This document shows, in pieces, positions 27,346 through 35,935 of a stretch of DNA of 64,000 bases; within the stretch, counting starts at the first letter, position 1, and each line of letters opens with the position of its first letter. A program made the translations under genes and the position numbers. The stretch lies in NCBI RefSeq assembly GCF_001679725.1, contig NZ_CP016282.1, positions 434,001 through 498,000 on the forward strand, given 5' to 3'. This stretch comes from Cryobacterium arcticum. GTDB lineage: Bacteria > Actinomycetota > Actinomycetes > Actinomycetales > Microbacteriaceae. The notes beneath the pieces were generated by a model, which did not search any database, was not told the origin of the DNA, and saw nothing but the letters and a program-made list of their open reading frames with translations.

Positions 27346-28757
27346 CTGATGCGGGTGGCCCGCCCGACGACGTCGCCCGCGCCCTCTTCCACCACGCTCC
27401 GGCCGGCCTGTTCGCCATGACGGCAGACGGGGTCATCCGCTCGGCCAACGACACATTCTGCGAGTGGACCGGCTACCCCCGTGAGGACGTGGTGGGCCGG
27501 TACTTCCTGGCCCTGCTCTCCCGCGGCAGCAAGCTCATCTTCGAGACCCGCTACATGCCGCTGCTGCAGACGCAGAGCCGGCTGAACGAGATGATGCTCA
27601 CCCTCTCCACCAACGTCGGCGGCACCCGCAACGTGCTGGTCAGCTCGGTGCTGGACGACTCCGGCGCCGAGGCGCTGGTCTACGCTGCCGTCTTCGACGC
27701 CGGGATCCGGCTTAAGTACGAGCGCGACCTGTTGGAGGCCCGGCGCGCGGCCGAGACCGCCGTGGCCCGGGTGCGCATCCTGCAGGCCGCCGCGGCGGGC
27801 CTCGCGCCCGCATCCACCCTCGCCGCGTTCGGTTCGGCCTTACGGGTCTCGGCCGAGATGGCCACGGATGCCGCGCACGTCTCGGTGATCGTCACCGGCG
27901 CAGACGGCACCCTCGAGCTGGTCTCGGGGGCCCGGCCGCTCGCGGAAACCGTCGACCTGGCAGACCTGCTGCCCGTGGGCGCGGCGCTGGCCTCCGGCCT
28001 GCCGGTGCTGTGCCGGAGCGCCGCCGACATCGCGGAGAGTTTTCCCGGGCTGGCGGCCGCTCTCGATGCGGAGGGCGTCGAGGCGCTCTGCGTCGTGCCC
28101 ATCATCGACAACGGCACCGTCAGCGGAGCCATCGCCTGCTGGTTCCAGCGGCAGCGGGTGCTCGACGAGAACCTGCTCGACCTGCTCGGTGCGCTGGCCA
28201 CGCAGGCGGCGCCGGTGCTCGAACGCATCCACCTGCAGCACCAGATCGAGCACCAGTCCCTGCACGATTCCCTCACCGGCCTGCCCAACCGGCGTGCGCT
28301 GCAGAACCGGCTGCGGCGACTGCTCGGCGACGCGGAGCGCCACGGGCGAGCGGTCGCGGTACTGTTCCTCGACCTCGATGGTTTCAAGGCGATCAACGAC
28401 GACTTCGGCCACGAGGCCGGCGACCAGGTGTTGGAGCAGGTCGCCCTGCGGCTCCGACGGGTGCTGCGGGAGGATGACACCCCGAGCCGGTTCGGCGGCG
28501 ACGAGTTCGTGATCGCGTCGGACCGCATCGACCAGACGAGCGCGCTCGAGGTGGCCCAGCGCATCCGCCAAGCCGTGCGGGAACCGCTCGACGGCCTCGC
28601 GCAGGGCCAACGAGTCTCGGCCAGCATCGGCATCAGCGTTTACACCCCGGGCATCACCACCCCGCTGAGCCCGGACGACCTGATCGCCCTCGCCGACGAG
28701 GCCATGCTCACCTCCAAGCGGGCCGGCAAGGGCCGTGACACCCTGCTCACTGCCTGA
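27342..28757 (+). CDS. PAS-GAF-GGDEF protein, probable diguanylate cyclase
   Basis: A 471-aa cytoplasmic signalling protein. A PAS domain (about 14-120: FHHAPAGLFAMTADGVIRSANDTFCEWTGYPREDVVGR) resembles the PAS of RsbP. A short coiled stretch (about 125-145), a GAF-like domain (about 150-295) and a GGDEF domain (about 305-468) follow. The catalytic loop RFGGDEF (383-389) is intact, and an inhibitory I-site RxxD (376-379) lies five residues before it, so c-di-GMP synthesis with product inhibition is expected. No EAL or membrane segment is present. Its GTG overlaps the hydrolase stop. RsbP carries a PP2C phosphatase at the equivalent position, so here the same input module drives a different output. 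Confidence 0.9.
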   Translation: MTDAGGPPDDVARALFHHAPAGLFAMTADGVIRSANDTFCEWTGYPREDVVGRYFLALLSRGSKLIFETRYMPLLQTQSRLNEMMLTLSTNVGGTRNVLVSSVLDDSGAEALVYAAVFDAGIRLKYERDLLEARRAAETAVARVRILQAAAAGLAPASTLAAFGSALRVSAEMATDAAHVSVIVTGADGTLELVSGARPLAETVDLADLLPVGAALASGLPVLCRSAADIAESFPGLAAALDAEGVEALCVVPIIDNGTVSGAIACWFQRQRVLDENLLDLLGALATQAAPVLERIHLQHQIEHQSLHDSLTGLPNRRALQNRLRRLLGDAERHGRAVAVLFLDLDGFKAINDDFGHEAGDQVLEQVALRLRRVLREDDTPSRFGGDEFVIASDRIDQTSALEVAQRIRQAVREPLDGLAQGQRVSASIGISVYTPGITTPLSPDDLIALADEAMLTSKRAGKGRDTLLTA

Positions 28758-28819
28758 GCCGGTGCACTCGGCCCGGCTGGTACCCCGCGGGTCCAAGCGG
28801 GTTCCCACCTGCGCCGATC

Positions 28820-28825
28820 TACGAT
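28820..28825 (+). promoter_or_regulatory. -10 box of a leaderless promoter (PAP2 gene)
   Basis: TACGAT lies exactly 6 nt before ATG 28832, with no Shine-Dalgarno sequence. Confidence 0.55.
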
Positions 28826-28831
28826 TGCCTG

Positions 28832-29593
28832 ATGGACCCCTCCCGATCAGACGAGACTGAGCCCACCAGACCCGATTCGCCCACCCCGGCCACGGCCGAC
28901 GCCGCGGCGGATGCACCGTCCCGCCGCATCGCCCGCCGCTGGCCGCTGATCAGCGGGGCGATTGCCGTTCTCTTCGCCTTCCTACTCGGCGCCCTGATCC
29001 TCACCCGCGGCAGCGGGCGCCCGATCGAGGCCGATCTGGAGTGGATGGAAGAGATCCTCGAGCACCGGTCGCCGGTCTGGGAGGTGCCTGCCCTCGTGAT
29101 GAACTTCCTCGGCGCGGGGATCGCCGGGGTGTTCGTGATCCCGATCGCGATCGTCGTGACCCTGTTCGTGCTGAGGCGCCCGTGGGCGGCGCTGTACTTC
29201 GTGCTCGCCACCGTCGCCAGCGCCGGCCTGGTGCAGCTGCTGAAGACCCTGTTCGGTCGGGCCCGCCCCGAAGACATGCTGGTCACCTCCGACTTCGGGT
29301 CGTTCCCATCCGGCCACGTGGCGAACGCGGCAACCATGGCCGTGCTGCTGGGCGTCATCTTCCCCCGGCTGTGGGTATGGATCGCCGGCGCGGTGTACAC
29401 GGTGGCGATGATGGTCAGCCGCACCTATCTCGGCGCGCACTGGCTCACCGACACCATCGGTGGCCTGCTGCTCGGTGTGGGGGTGGCCGTGGTCTTGTGG
29501 GCGCCGCTGGCGGCCAAGCTCGACGGCGAGAATACTCTCGCCAGACGCCGGGCGGCAGGGTCGAATGCGTCAGGGCGCCCGGCGCCGCGATGA
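28832..29593 (+). CDS. PAP2-family membrane phosphatase
   Basis: A 253-aa integral membrane phosphatase with five to six helices. The three-part PAP2 active site is complete: KTLFGRARP, SFPSGH and SRTYLGAHWLTD. Such enzymes dephosphorylate undecaprenyl pyrophosphate, phosphatidate or similar lipid phosphates at the outer face of the membrane. The first 35 residues are an unstructured cytoplasmic tail. Transcription appears leaderless. The stop overlaps an ATG (ATGA at 29590) that opens a 14-codon frame leading into the next gene. Confidence 0.92.
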   Translation: MDPSRSDETEPTRPDSPTPATADAAADAPSRRIARRWPLISGAIAVLFAFLLGALILTRGSGRPIEADLEWMEEILEHRSPVWEVPALVMNFLGAGIAGVFVIPIAIVVTLFVLRRPWAALYFVLATVASAGLVQLLKTLFGRARPEDMLVTSDFGSFPSGHVANAATMAVLLGVIFPRLWVWIAGAVYTVAMMVSRTYLGAHWLTDTIGGLLLGVGVAVVLWAPLAAKLDGENTLARRRAAGSNASGRPAPR

Positions 29594-29634
29594 CCCGCCG
29601 CGACCGTCGAGCATCCACCCGGTCCAACCGATGA
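29590..29634 (+). CDS. 14-codon arginine-rich open frame bridging two genes
   Basis: ATG at 29590 overlaps the PAP2 stop as ATGA, encodes MTRRDRRASTRSNR and ends in a TGA that again overlaps the next ATG (29631) as ATGA. The double overlap suggests ribosomes re-initiate from one gene to the next through this mini-frame. It may matter only as a coupling device, or it may be chance. Confidence 0.4.
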   Translation: MTRRDRRASTRSNR

Positions 29635-30800
29635 CCGAACCTTGCACCGATCCGTCCGACGAGTTCGACGACTCGCTCACCAATCCCTCGGGCATCTATG
29701 TCTTACGCGAACGGAACGTACCCGGCGGCCGCATGGAGGTCTCCGGGCACGCCACCTTCCAGGGCGTGCGGCTGCGAGTGCGCGGTGTCGGCCGGGACGG
29801 CCGGGTATCGGTCGCCGGTGACCTTCCGCTGTACGGGGTGTTCGGGCGCGAAGAAGACCCCCAGGTGGGAGTGGCGTTCGGCCGGGTGGACTTCGGGTGG
29901 CTGAGCCGGTTCTGGCTGACCCGCACGACCACCTTCGACCTGATCGACGAGACCACGCCGCAGCCCGGGCTGATGGCATCCATCGGCGGGCTGACGGTGG
30001 GCCTGGTCAACACCGACGGCACCGTCAGTAAGGCGGGGGTGCCTCAGCTGCAGCTGATCTGGCTGAGTACGGCCGAGCCTGAGGGCGAGGGCTGGGCACC
30101 GGATGGCTACGGCTTATTCACGAAGATCGTCGACCGGAGTCTCGTCTCGGTGGTGCGCCGGGTGGAGTGGACCGCGATCTGGCGGGATTTCACCGTGCAG
30201 ATCGCCGCGATCCGTGACGGACGGGCGATGATCTTCGCCGGGGGAGGCGGGGAGCCACCGTTGAACGCACCAGAGGTCGTGCTGGGAGGAGGCCGTCGCA
30301 GCAACGGCTGGTCTGCCGTGGTGCCGTTGGCGCAGCTGAGTCTGCGCGGTTGGACCCTCACCGAGAGCCCGTTGGGCGTCGGAGTCGTGGACGCATGCGT
30401 GGGAACGTTGCGTGGCCGCACGGCGTCGATGGTTCGCGTGGCGGAGCCGCACGTGGCCGGCGAGGAGCGGGTGGCTGCCCCGGGCAGCGCCGTCGTCGTC
30501 GAGAAGAACCGGGGTGACACCGTGACCGACGAGTTCGTCCTGGTCGCGTCGTCCCAGCACTACTGGACGTGGCGGGTGACCGTCGACGAAAGCGAGGTGT
30601 CCGACCTCCGGCAGGTGACCGCCACCACCACCGTGAACGGGCTGACCCATCCCGTCCAGTGGCGTGATGACGGTGCGGGACTCGTGTACCTGAGTCACTC
30701 CACGGTGGACATCGCGGACACGACTCCCTTCATCTATACTGTGCAGCCCATCGATCGGAGTGCGCTGCCCGTCGACTCCAAGGTCTTGTCGCTCCACTAG
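29631..30800 (+). CDS. Conserved-looking protein of unknown function, paralogue 1
   Basis: A 389-aa protein that I do not recognise. It has no signal peptide or membrane segment and is rich in predicted beta-strands. It is clearly paralogous to the next gene along its whole length. Shared blocks include an N-terminal SLTNPxSxxVLRxR-PGG-xEVxGHATFxGVR, RFWLTRTTTxDxIDExTPQPG, GTVSxAGVPQLQLIW, VVRxVxWxAxWRDFTV and a C-terminal VTDxFxL---W-W-RVxxxExxDLxQVxATTT block. ATG 29631 has no own ribosome site and is reached by ATGA coupling from the mini-frame. It could be an intracellular binding or toxin-related protein, but nothing proves this. Confidence 0.7.
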   Translation: MTEPCTDPSDEFDDSLTNPSGIYVLRERNVPGGRMEVSGHATFQGVRLRVRGVGRDGRVSVAGDLPLYGVFGREEDPQVGVAFGRVDFGWLSRFWLTRTTTFDLIDETTPQPGLMASIGGLTVGLVNTDGTVSKAGVPQLQLIWLSTAEPEGEGWAPDGYGLFTKIVDRSLVSVVRRVEWTAIWRDFTVQIAAIRDGRAMIFAGGGGEPPLNAPEVVLGGGRRSNGWSAVVPLAQLSLRGWTLTESPLGVGVVDACVGTLRGRTASMVRVAEPHVAGEERVAAPGSAVVVEKNRGDTVTDEFVLVASSQHYWTWRVTVDESEVSDLRQVTATTTVNGLTHPVQWRDDGAGLVYLSHSTVDIADTTPFIYTVQPIDRSALPVDSKVLSLH

Positions 30801-30837
30801 CCCCAGCATCACCACCACCGACGATAGGGAACCTGAC

Positions 30838-32070
30838 ATGCCCGCATCCGCCGCCGCGCTGCCGGACCCCTTCGACGGTTCGCTGACGAACCCCGCCAGC
30901 GTGGAGGTGCTCCGAGCCCGGCCGATCCCGGGCGGCCACACTGAAGTCCGCGGTCACGCGACCTTCCGGGGAGTGCGCGTTGACGTCTACCTCGTGAATT
31001 ATGACGGTCGGGTGTACATCGGCGGGGACCTGCCGAAGAAGGGCGTCTACCGCCGCGACGACGACCCCCGGCTGGAAGGGGTGACGGGAATGGTGGACTT
31101 CAGGGCGCTGGACCGGTTCTGGCTGACCCGCACAACGACCTACGACGTGATCGACGAGAGCACCCCGCAGCCCGGCGTCACGACCAGGGTCGACGGCCGG
31201 GACTTCGCCGTGGCCGACACCTGCGGCACCGTGAGCGAGGCCGGGGTGCCGCAGCTCCAGCTGATCTGGCCCGGTGCCGGCGAACCCACCGCCGACCTGG
31301 CGGGAGCCGACTGGACGCCTGACGACTACGGCGCGTTCACGGCGCTGGTGGACCGGAGTCGGGCCTCGGTGGTGCGGCAGGTGGCGTGGCAGGCAGTGTG
31401 GCGGGACTTCACGGTGACCGTTGCCGGCATCCGTGAGGGTCGGGCACTGGTCTATGTGGGCACAGGCGGAGTGCCGGAGTTCGACGTGCCCGAGATCACG
31501 ATCGTCGAGGACAATCTGACCAGCGGCTGGTCGGCGCTGGTGCCGGTGGAGCAGCTGAGCCTGCAGTCGTGGACACGCGTGGACCGCCCACTGGGCTCCG
31601 GCACCATGGCCGGGTTCGTCGGCCGCGTGCGCGGTCGGTATGCGCTGGTCAGCCGGCCCGCCGTACCGCGCCCGAAGCCGGGGGAAGCCCCTGTCGCCGC
31701 TGCGGGCACGGGGTTCGTGGCCGACAAGGACCAGGGTGAGTCCGTGACCGACGATTTCTTCCTGTTTCCGCGCACCTCGGGACACGACTCGTACTGGGAG
31801 TGGCGTGCCCACCTCGACGCGAACGAGGTCACCGACCTCACGCAGGTGTCCGCGACCACCACCTGGCGAGGCGAGACCTACGCGGTCGAGGGCTGCAACG
31901 ACGAGACGGCCCAGGTCTACCTCAATCGCAGCGCGGTGGACGTCCTCGAAACGACGCCGTTGGTGTATTCCGCGCGGAGGGTCGAACGATCTGAGCTGCC
32001 CGTGGCCCGAGTGCCATCCTGGCCATACGGGCCGGAGGGACCGCGCAAACGGATGTCGACCGCGTACTGA
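30838..32070 (+). CDS. Conserved-looking protein of unknown function, paralogue 2
   Basis: A 410-aa paralogue of the preceding gene, 37 nt downstream. It has its own ribosome site (AGGGA 7 nt before ATG 30838). The conserved blocks occur in the same order. It differs by a longer loop near GEPTADLAGADW, a Pro-rich insert (RPAVPRPKPGEAP) and a C-terminal extension ending PEGPRKRMSTAY. There is no export signal. Tandem retention of two diverged copies suggests a heteromeric or paired function. I cannot assign it to a named family. Confidence 0.72.
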   Translation: MPASAAALPDPFDGSLTNPASVEVLRARPIPGGHTEVRGHATFRGVRVDVYLVNYDGRVYIGGDLPKKGVYRRDDDPRLEGVTGMVDFRALDRFWLTRTTTYDVIDESTPQPGVTTRVDGRDFAVADTCGTVSEAGVPQLQLIWPGAGEPTADLAGADWTPDDYGAFTALVDRSRASVVRQVAWQAVWRDFTVTVAGIREGRALVYVGTGGVPEFDVPEITIVEDNLTSGWSALVPVEQLSLQSWTRVDRPLGSGTMAGFVGRVRGRYALVSRPAVPRPKPGEAPVAAAGTGFVADKDQGESVTDDFFLFPRTSGHDSYWEWRAHLDANEVTDLTQVSATTTWRGETYAVEGCNDETAQVYLNRSAVDVLETTPLVYSARRVERSELPVARVPSWPYGPEGPRKRMSTAY

Positions 32071-32090
32071 CATTCCAGGCGGCGGCGCGC

Positions 32091-32096
32091 TAGCGT
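32091..32096 (+). promoter_or_regulatory. -10 box of a leaderless promoter (saccharopine-dehydrogenase-like gene)
   Basis: TAGCGT is followed by 7 nt and ATG 32104. Confidence 0.5.
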
Positions 32097-32103
32097 CAGG
32101 GGC

Positions 32104-33381
32104 ATGAGAATTCTCCTCGTAGGTGCCGGTGGCGTCGGTGACGCCTTCGCGAAGATCGTTGCCCGCCGTTCGTTCTACGAGCACGTGGTGGTGAGTGACT
32201 ACGACCTGAGCCGGGCGGAGCGCACCATCGAGGCGATCAAGGCCCGGCATGGCGCCGAGACCGCCGACCGGTTCACGGCGGCGCAGATCGACGCATCCGA
32301 CCCGGAAGTGGTGGCCCGGGTCGCGCGCGAGCACGGTGCCAGCCACGTGATGAACGCCGTGGAGCCCAAGTTCGTGCAGAGCATCTTCGCGGGCGCGCTC
32401 GCCGCGGGCGCCGACTACCTCGACATGGCGATGAGCCTGAGCGAGCCGCATCCGACCGACCCGCACTCGAAGACCGGCATCAAGCTCGGTGACGACCAGT
32501 TCGAGCAGGCGCCCGATTGGGAGACCAGTGGAAGCCTGGCTCTCGTGGGGATGGGTGTGGAGCCCGGGCTCTCCGACGTTTTCGCCCGCTACGCCGCCGA
32601 CCACCTGTTCAGTGAGATCGACGAGCTGGGCACCCGCGACGGCGCCAACCTGGTCGTGCGCGACGAGGCCGGCAACGAGATCTTCGCGCCGTCGTTCAGT
32701 ATTTGGACCACCATCGAGGAGTGCCTGAATCCGCCGGTGATCTTCGAGAAGGATCGCGGCTGGTTCACGACGCCGCCGTTCAGCGAGCCGGAGGTGTTCG
32801 ACTTCCCCGAGGGCATCGGCCCGGTGGAGTGCGTCAACGTGGAACACGAAGAGGTGCTGCTGATGCCGCGCTGGCTGGATGCGAAGCGGGTCACCTTCAA
32901 GTACGGGCTCGGCGAGGAGTTCATCGGGGTGCTGAAGACCCTGCACCTGCTTGGCCTGGACAGCGTCGACCCGGTGAAGGTGCGCACCGCGGACGGCCCG
33001 GCGATGGTCGCGCCCCGCGATGTGGTGGCGGCCAGCCTGCCCGACCCGGCCACGATCGGGCCGCGCATGACGGGCAAGACCTGCGCGGGCGTGTGGGTGA
33101 CCGGTACCGGCACGGATGGCGCGCCGAGGGAGGTCTACCTGTATCACGTGAGCGACAACGAGTGGACGATGGCCGAGTACGACGCCCAGTGCGTGGTCTG
33201 GCAGACCGCGCTGAACCCGGCGATCGCGCTGGAGCTGCTCGCGACCGGCGTGTGGACCGGAACCGGGGTGCTCGGCCCGGAGGCCTTCGACGCCAAACCG
33301 TACCTCGACCTGATGGCCGCCCCCGAGCCCGCCGGCTACGGCCAGCCCTGGGGCCTCGAGGAGCGCACCCCCGCTGCCTGA
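32104..33381 (+). CDS. Saccharopine dehydrogenase family protein
   Basis: A 425-aa NAD(P)-dependent oxidoreductase. The N-terminal Rossmann motif MRILLVGAGGVGDAFAKIVARR is followed by VVVSDYDLSRAE and HVMNAVEP, and the central part has GMGVEPGLSDVFARYAADHLF. These are typical of the saccharopine dehydrogenase/lysine dehydrogenase-like group, which reduces imines formed between an amine and a 2-oxo acid or semialdehyde. Length and motifs agree with a complete enzyme. It stands alone, appears leaderless and is followed by repeats. Lysine metabolism, polyamine (carboxynorspermidine-like) metabolism or another amine pathway are all possible. Confidence 0.85.
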   Translation: MRILLVGAGGVGDAFAKIVARRSFYEHVVVSDYDLSRAERTIEAIKARHGAETADRFTAAQIDASDPEVVARVAREHGASHVMNAVEPKFVQSIFAGALAAGADYLDMAMSLSEPHPTDPHSKTGIKLGDDQFEQAPDWETSGSLALVGMGVEPGLSDVFARYAADHLFSEIDELGTRDGANLVVRDEAGNEIFAPSFSIWTTIEECLNPPVIFEKDRGWFTTPPFSEPEVFDFPEGIGPVECVNVEHEEVLLMPRWLDAKRVTFKYGLGEEFIGVLKTLHLLGLDSVDPVKVRTADGPAMVAPRDVVAASLPDPATIGPRMTGKTCAGVWVTGTGTDGAPREVYLYHVSDNEWTMAEYDAQCVVWQTALNPAIALELLATGVWTGTGVLGPEAFDAKPYLDLMAAPEPAGYGQPWGLEERTPAA

Positions 33382-33428
33382 CGCTCTCTCGCGGGTGCTG
33401 GCTGCCGCGCATCCGCAGGCCGCCTGAC

Positions 33429-33672
33429 GGGGTCTCGACAGGCTCGACCAGCGTGTTGGTTGCGCCCCGCACGTCGGTCGATCCAGTCGAGACCCGGTGG
33501 GCAGGTCTCGGGTTCGCGCCCCCACGGCGGTCGAGCCTGTCGAGACCGGGTGGGCCGGCTTTGGGTTCGTGCCCACGCGGTGGTCGAGCCTGTCGAGACC
33601 GGCTGACGCGCGGGTGTGTCGGTGCGGCGCGCGTTCGTCGGTCGTCTCGCGCGGTCTCGACCGGCTCGACCA
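33429..33672. repeat. Cluster of five dispersed GGTCTCGACAGGCTCGACC-type repeats
   Basis: Between the oxidoreductase stop and the small gene at 33729, five diverged copies occur near 33427, 33475, 33530, 33580 and 33653. The first and last read GGTCTCGAC-(A/C)GGCTCGACC; the middle three are in inverse orientation. The 347-bp gap holds nothing else recognisable. Confidence 0.85.
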
Positions 33673-33716
33673 CTGTGCGCGACTGGCACGCACAGCCCGC
33701 TCCCGAGCCGCTTCGA

Positions 33717-33722
33717 TAGAGT
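33717..33722 (+). promoter_or_regulatory. -10 box of a leaderless promoter (small membrane protein)
   Basis: TAGAGT is followed by 6 nt and ATG 33729. Confidence 0.55.
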
Positions 33723-33728
33723 CGCCCC

Positions 33729-33875
33729 ATGCATGACTACGACGACTACGACGGCCGCCCAGTGGGATTCATGGGCAAGCTCCGCGGGATGAAGGGGCTC
33801 ACCTGGATCCTGATCCTGTCGTTGGTCGCCATCACCGTCGGTGCCACGACCCTGCTGTTCCTCTTCCAGAGCTAG
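33729..33875 (+). CDS. 48-aa single-pass membrane protein
   Basis: A short gene encoding an acidic, Tyr/Asp-rich N-terminus (MHDYDDYDGRPVG), a basic linker (GKLRGMKG) and one hydrophobic helix (about residues 24-46) ending FLFQS. The TANNNT-6 nt-ATG leaderless promoter supports expression. Similar tiny proteins with one C-terminal helix are common in actinobacteria, but I know no function. Confidence 0.65.
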   Translation: MHDYDDYDGRPVGFMGKLRGMKGLTWILILSLVAITVGATTLLFLFQS

Positions 33876-34021
33876 GAGCCGCGCCGGAATCGCCGCACCG
33901 GATCGTGCCGCCCGCGCCGCGCCGCCGGACCGCGCCGCACCCGGACCGCTAACCTAAACGCGGGGGTGCAAGGCCTCCGTCGGCCTGCGCCGACTCACCA
34001 GAGCCGACGAAAGAGACCCCC

Positions 34022-34459
34022 ATGCTGCCCCCCACCGCGGCCATCGCATCCGTTTTTCGCAAATACGCCGACTTCACCGGCCGCGCACAGCGCAGCGAGT
34101 ACTGGTGGTTCGCCCTGCTGCTCTGGGTGGTGCTCGGGGGGCTCCAGCTCCTGCAGCTGATCCCGACCGGAACAACAAGCTACGGCTACACCTCGTACAA
34201 CTTCTCGCTCGTCACGATGATCGTGGCCCCGCTCTTCGCGATCGGCGTGCTGCTGCCCAGCCTCGCGGTGCTCGTGCGGCGTCTGCACGACGCGAACTTC
34301 TCCGGCTGGTTCGTCTTCCTCGCCCTGATCCCGGGCGTGGGTGCGATCATCCTGTTCGTCTTCACGCTGCTGCCGAGCAACCCCGCGGGCGCCCGATTCG
34401 ACGTCGCCCGGCTGCCGAAGGCGCCCGGTCTGTCATTCCAGGGATCCAACCTGGGCTGA
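34022..34459 (+). CDS. DUF805 family membrane protein
   Basis: A 145-aa membrane protein with four hydrophobic segments. The N-terminal FRKYADFTGRAQRSEYWWF and the central LPSLAVLVRRLHDANFSGWFVFLALIPGVG are diagnostic for DUF805 (YhaH-like) proteins. The function of the family is not established. The ATG has AAAGAGACCCCC upstream. A TAACCT box near 33950 could be its -10, giving a leader of about 65 nt. Confidence 0.88.
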   Translation: MLPPTAAIASVFRKYADFTGRAQRSEYWWFALLLWVVLGGLQLLQLIPTGTTSYGYTSYNFSLVTMIVAPLFAIGVLLPSLAVLVRRLHDANFSGWFVFLALIPGVGAIILFVFTLLPSNPAGARFDVARLPKAPGLSFQGSNLG

Positions 34460-34529
34460 GTGCTTCGCAACCCGGGCCCGGATGCGCCATGATCGCGATA
34501 CGACGATCGACATGGGAAGCGGTGCGGGC

Positions 34530-35903
34530 ATGATCAACGGGGACGTCTCCTTCTGGTGGAGCCAAGTCGGCCGTCCCGCTCCGCGCGCCCCGCTGCCCGG
34601 CTCCACTCGCGCCGACGTCTGCATCGTGGGCGCGGGCTACACCGGGCTGTGGGTCGCGTACTACGTCAAGAAGGCGGCGCCTCAGCTGCGCGTGGTCATC
34701 CTCGAGCAGCGGTTCGCCGGCTACGGCGCCTCCGGGCGCAACGGCGGCTGGCTCACCAACTCGGTCACCGGCGGGCGTGACCAGTACGTCCAGAGCCACG
34801 GCCGCGACGCCGCCAGCGCCTTCCAGCTGGCCATGAACGACACCGTCGACGAGGTCATCCGGGTGGCGGCGTTCGAGGGCATCGACGCCGACATCGTCAA
34901 GGGCGGCGAGTTCACCGTGGCCTACGACCGGCCGCAGCAGCGCCGGCTCGAGGCCGCGGTGCGCGCCGAGCAGGCCTGGCCGCACACGGATGTGGAGCTG
35001 CTGAGCGCCGAAGACGCCACCGCGCAGATCAACGTGGCCGGCAGCACCGGAGCCATGTGGCACCCGCACTGTGCGCGCATCCAGCCGGCCAAGCTCGTGG
35101 CCGGGCTCACCCGGGCGGTGCTGGCGCTCGGCGTGGAGATCTACGACGACACCCGGGTGACCGAGATCACCCCGCACGCCGCCCGCACCGCCCGAGGCAC
35201 GGTGGAGGCCGAGTTCATCGTGCGCGCCACCGAGGGTTTCACCGCGGGCCTGGCCGGGCTGCACCGGGCCTGGCTGCCGATGAACTCGTCGCTGATCGTC
35301 ACCGAACCGCTCGGTGCCGACGCATGGGCCGGCATCGGCTGGGCCAATCGTGCCACCCTGGGCGATATGGCGCACGCCTACATGTACGCGCAGCGCACCG
35401 CCGACGACCGCATCGCCATCGGCGGCCGCGGGGTGCCGTACCGGTTCGGGTCCAAGACCGACTCCGACGGGCACACCCCGGCGAGCACGGTCGAGGCGCT
35501 CCGCGGCATCCTGCACCGGTTCTTTCCGGGCACGACGGATGCCGCCATCGCGCACGCCTGGAGCGGCGTGCTGGGCGTGCCCCGCGACTGGGCCGCAACC
35601 GTGGGCCTCGACCGGCGAACCGGCCTCGCCTGGGCCGGCGGGTACGTGGGCACCGGGGTGGCGACCACCAACCTGGCCGGCCGCACCCTGACCGACCTGA
35701 TCCTCGGCCGGGCGAGCACGCTCACGGAGCTGCCCTGGGTGAACCACCGGGTGCGCAACTGGGAGCCGGAGCCGCTGCGCTGGCTGGCCGTGACCGCCCT
35801 GTACCAGGCGTACACCCGCGCCGACCGCGCCGAGCTCACCCGCCGCGAGAGCACCTCGCCGCTGGCGACCCTCGCCGACCGCGTCTCCGGACGGGGCCAC
35901 TAG
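34530..35903 (+). CDS. FAD-dependent amine/amino-acid oxidoreductase (DAO family, PuuB-like)
   Basis: A 457-aa flavoenzyme. The dinucleotide-binding motif VCIVGAGYTGLWVAYYVKKAAPQLRVVILEQ is followed by FAGYGASGRNGGWLTN, where ASGRNGG is typical of gamma-glutamylputrescine oxidase-like proteins. The C-terminal TGLAWAGGYVGTGVATTNLAGRTLTDLI closes the FAD site. ATG 34530 is chosen (MINGDVSFWW, with GGAAG upstream); ATG 34512 is in frame six codons earlier. It probably oxidises an amine or N-methyl amino acid. It is not clustered with polyamine genes, so the substrate is open. Confidence 0.87.
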   Translation: MINGDVSFWWSQVGRPAPRAPLPGSTRADVCIVGAGYTGLWVAYYVKKAAPQLRVVILEQRFAGYGASGRNGGWLTNSVTGGRDQYVQSHGRDAASAFQLAMNDTVDEVIRVAAFEGIDADIVKGGEFTVAYDRPQQRRLEAAVRAEQAWPHTDVELLSAEDATAQINVAGSTGAMWHPHCARIQPAKLVAGLTRAVLALGVEIYDDTRVTEITPHAARTARGTVEAEFIVRATEGFTAGLAGLHRAWLPMNSSLIVTEPLGADAWAGIGWANRATLGDMAHAYMYAQRTADDRIAIGGRGVPYRFGSKTDSDGHTPASTVEALRGILHRFFPGTTDAAIAHAWSGVLGVPRDWAATVGLDRRTGLAWAGGYVGTGVATTNLAGRTLTDLILGRASTLTELPWVNHRVRNWEPEPLRWLAVTALYQAYTRADRAELTRRESTSPLATLADRVSGRGH

Positions 35904-35935
35904 GTCCACCCGTGGCCGGCGCGACGCACGTTTGT

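Noticed and set aside
30730-33693. Reverse-strand 987-codon frame over the unknown pair and the dehydrogenase
   Set aside because: Antisense shadow: the plus-strand genes have ribosome sites, family motifs and paralogous conservation.
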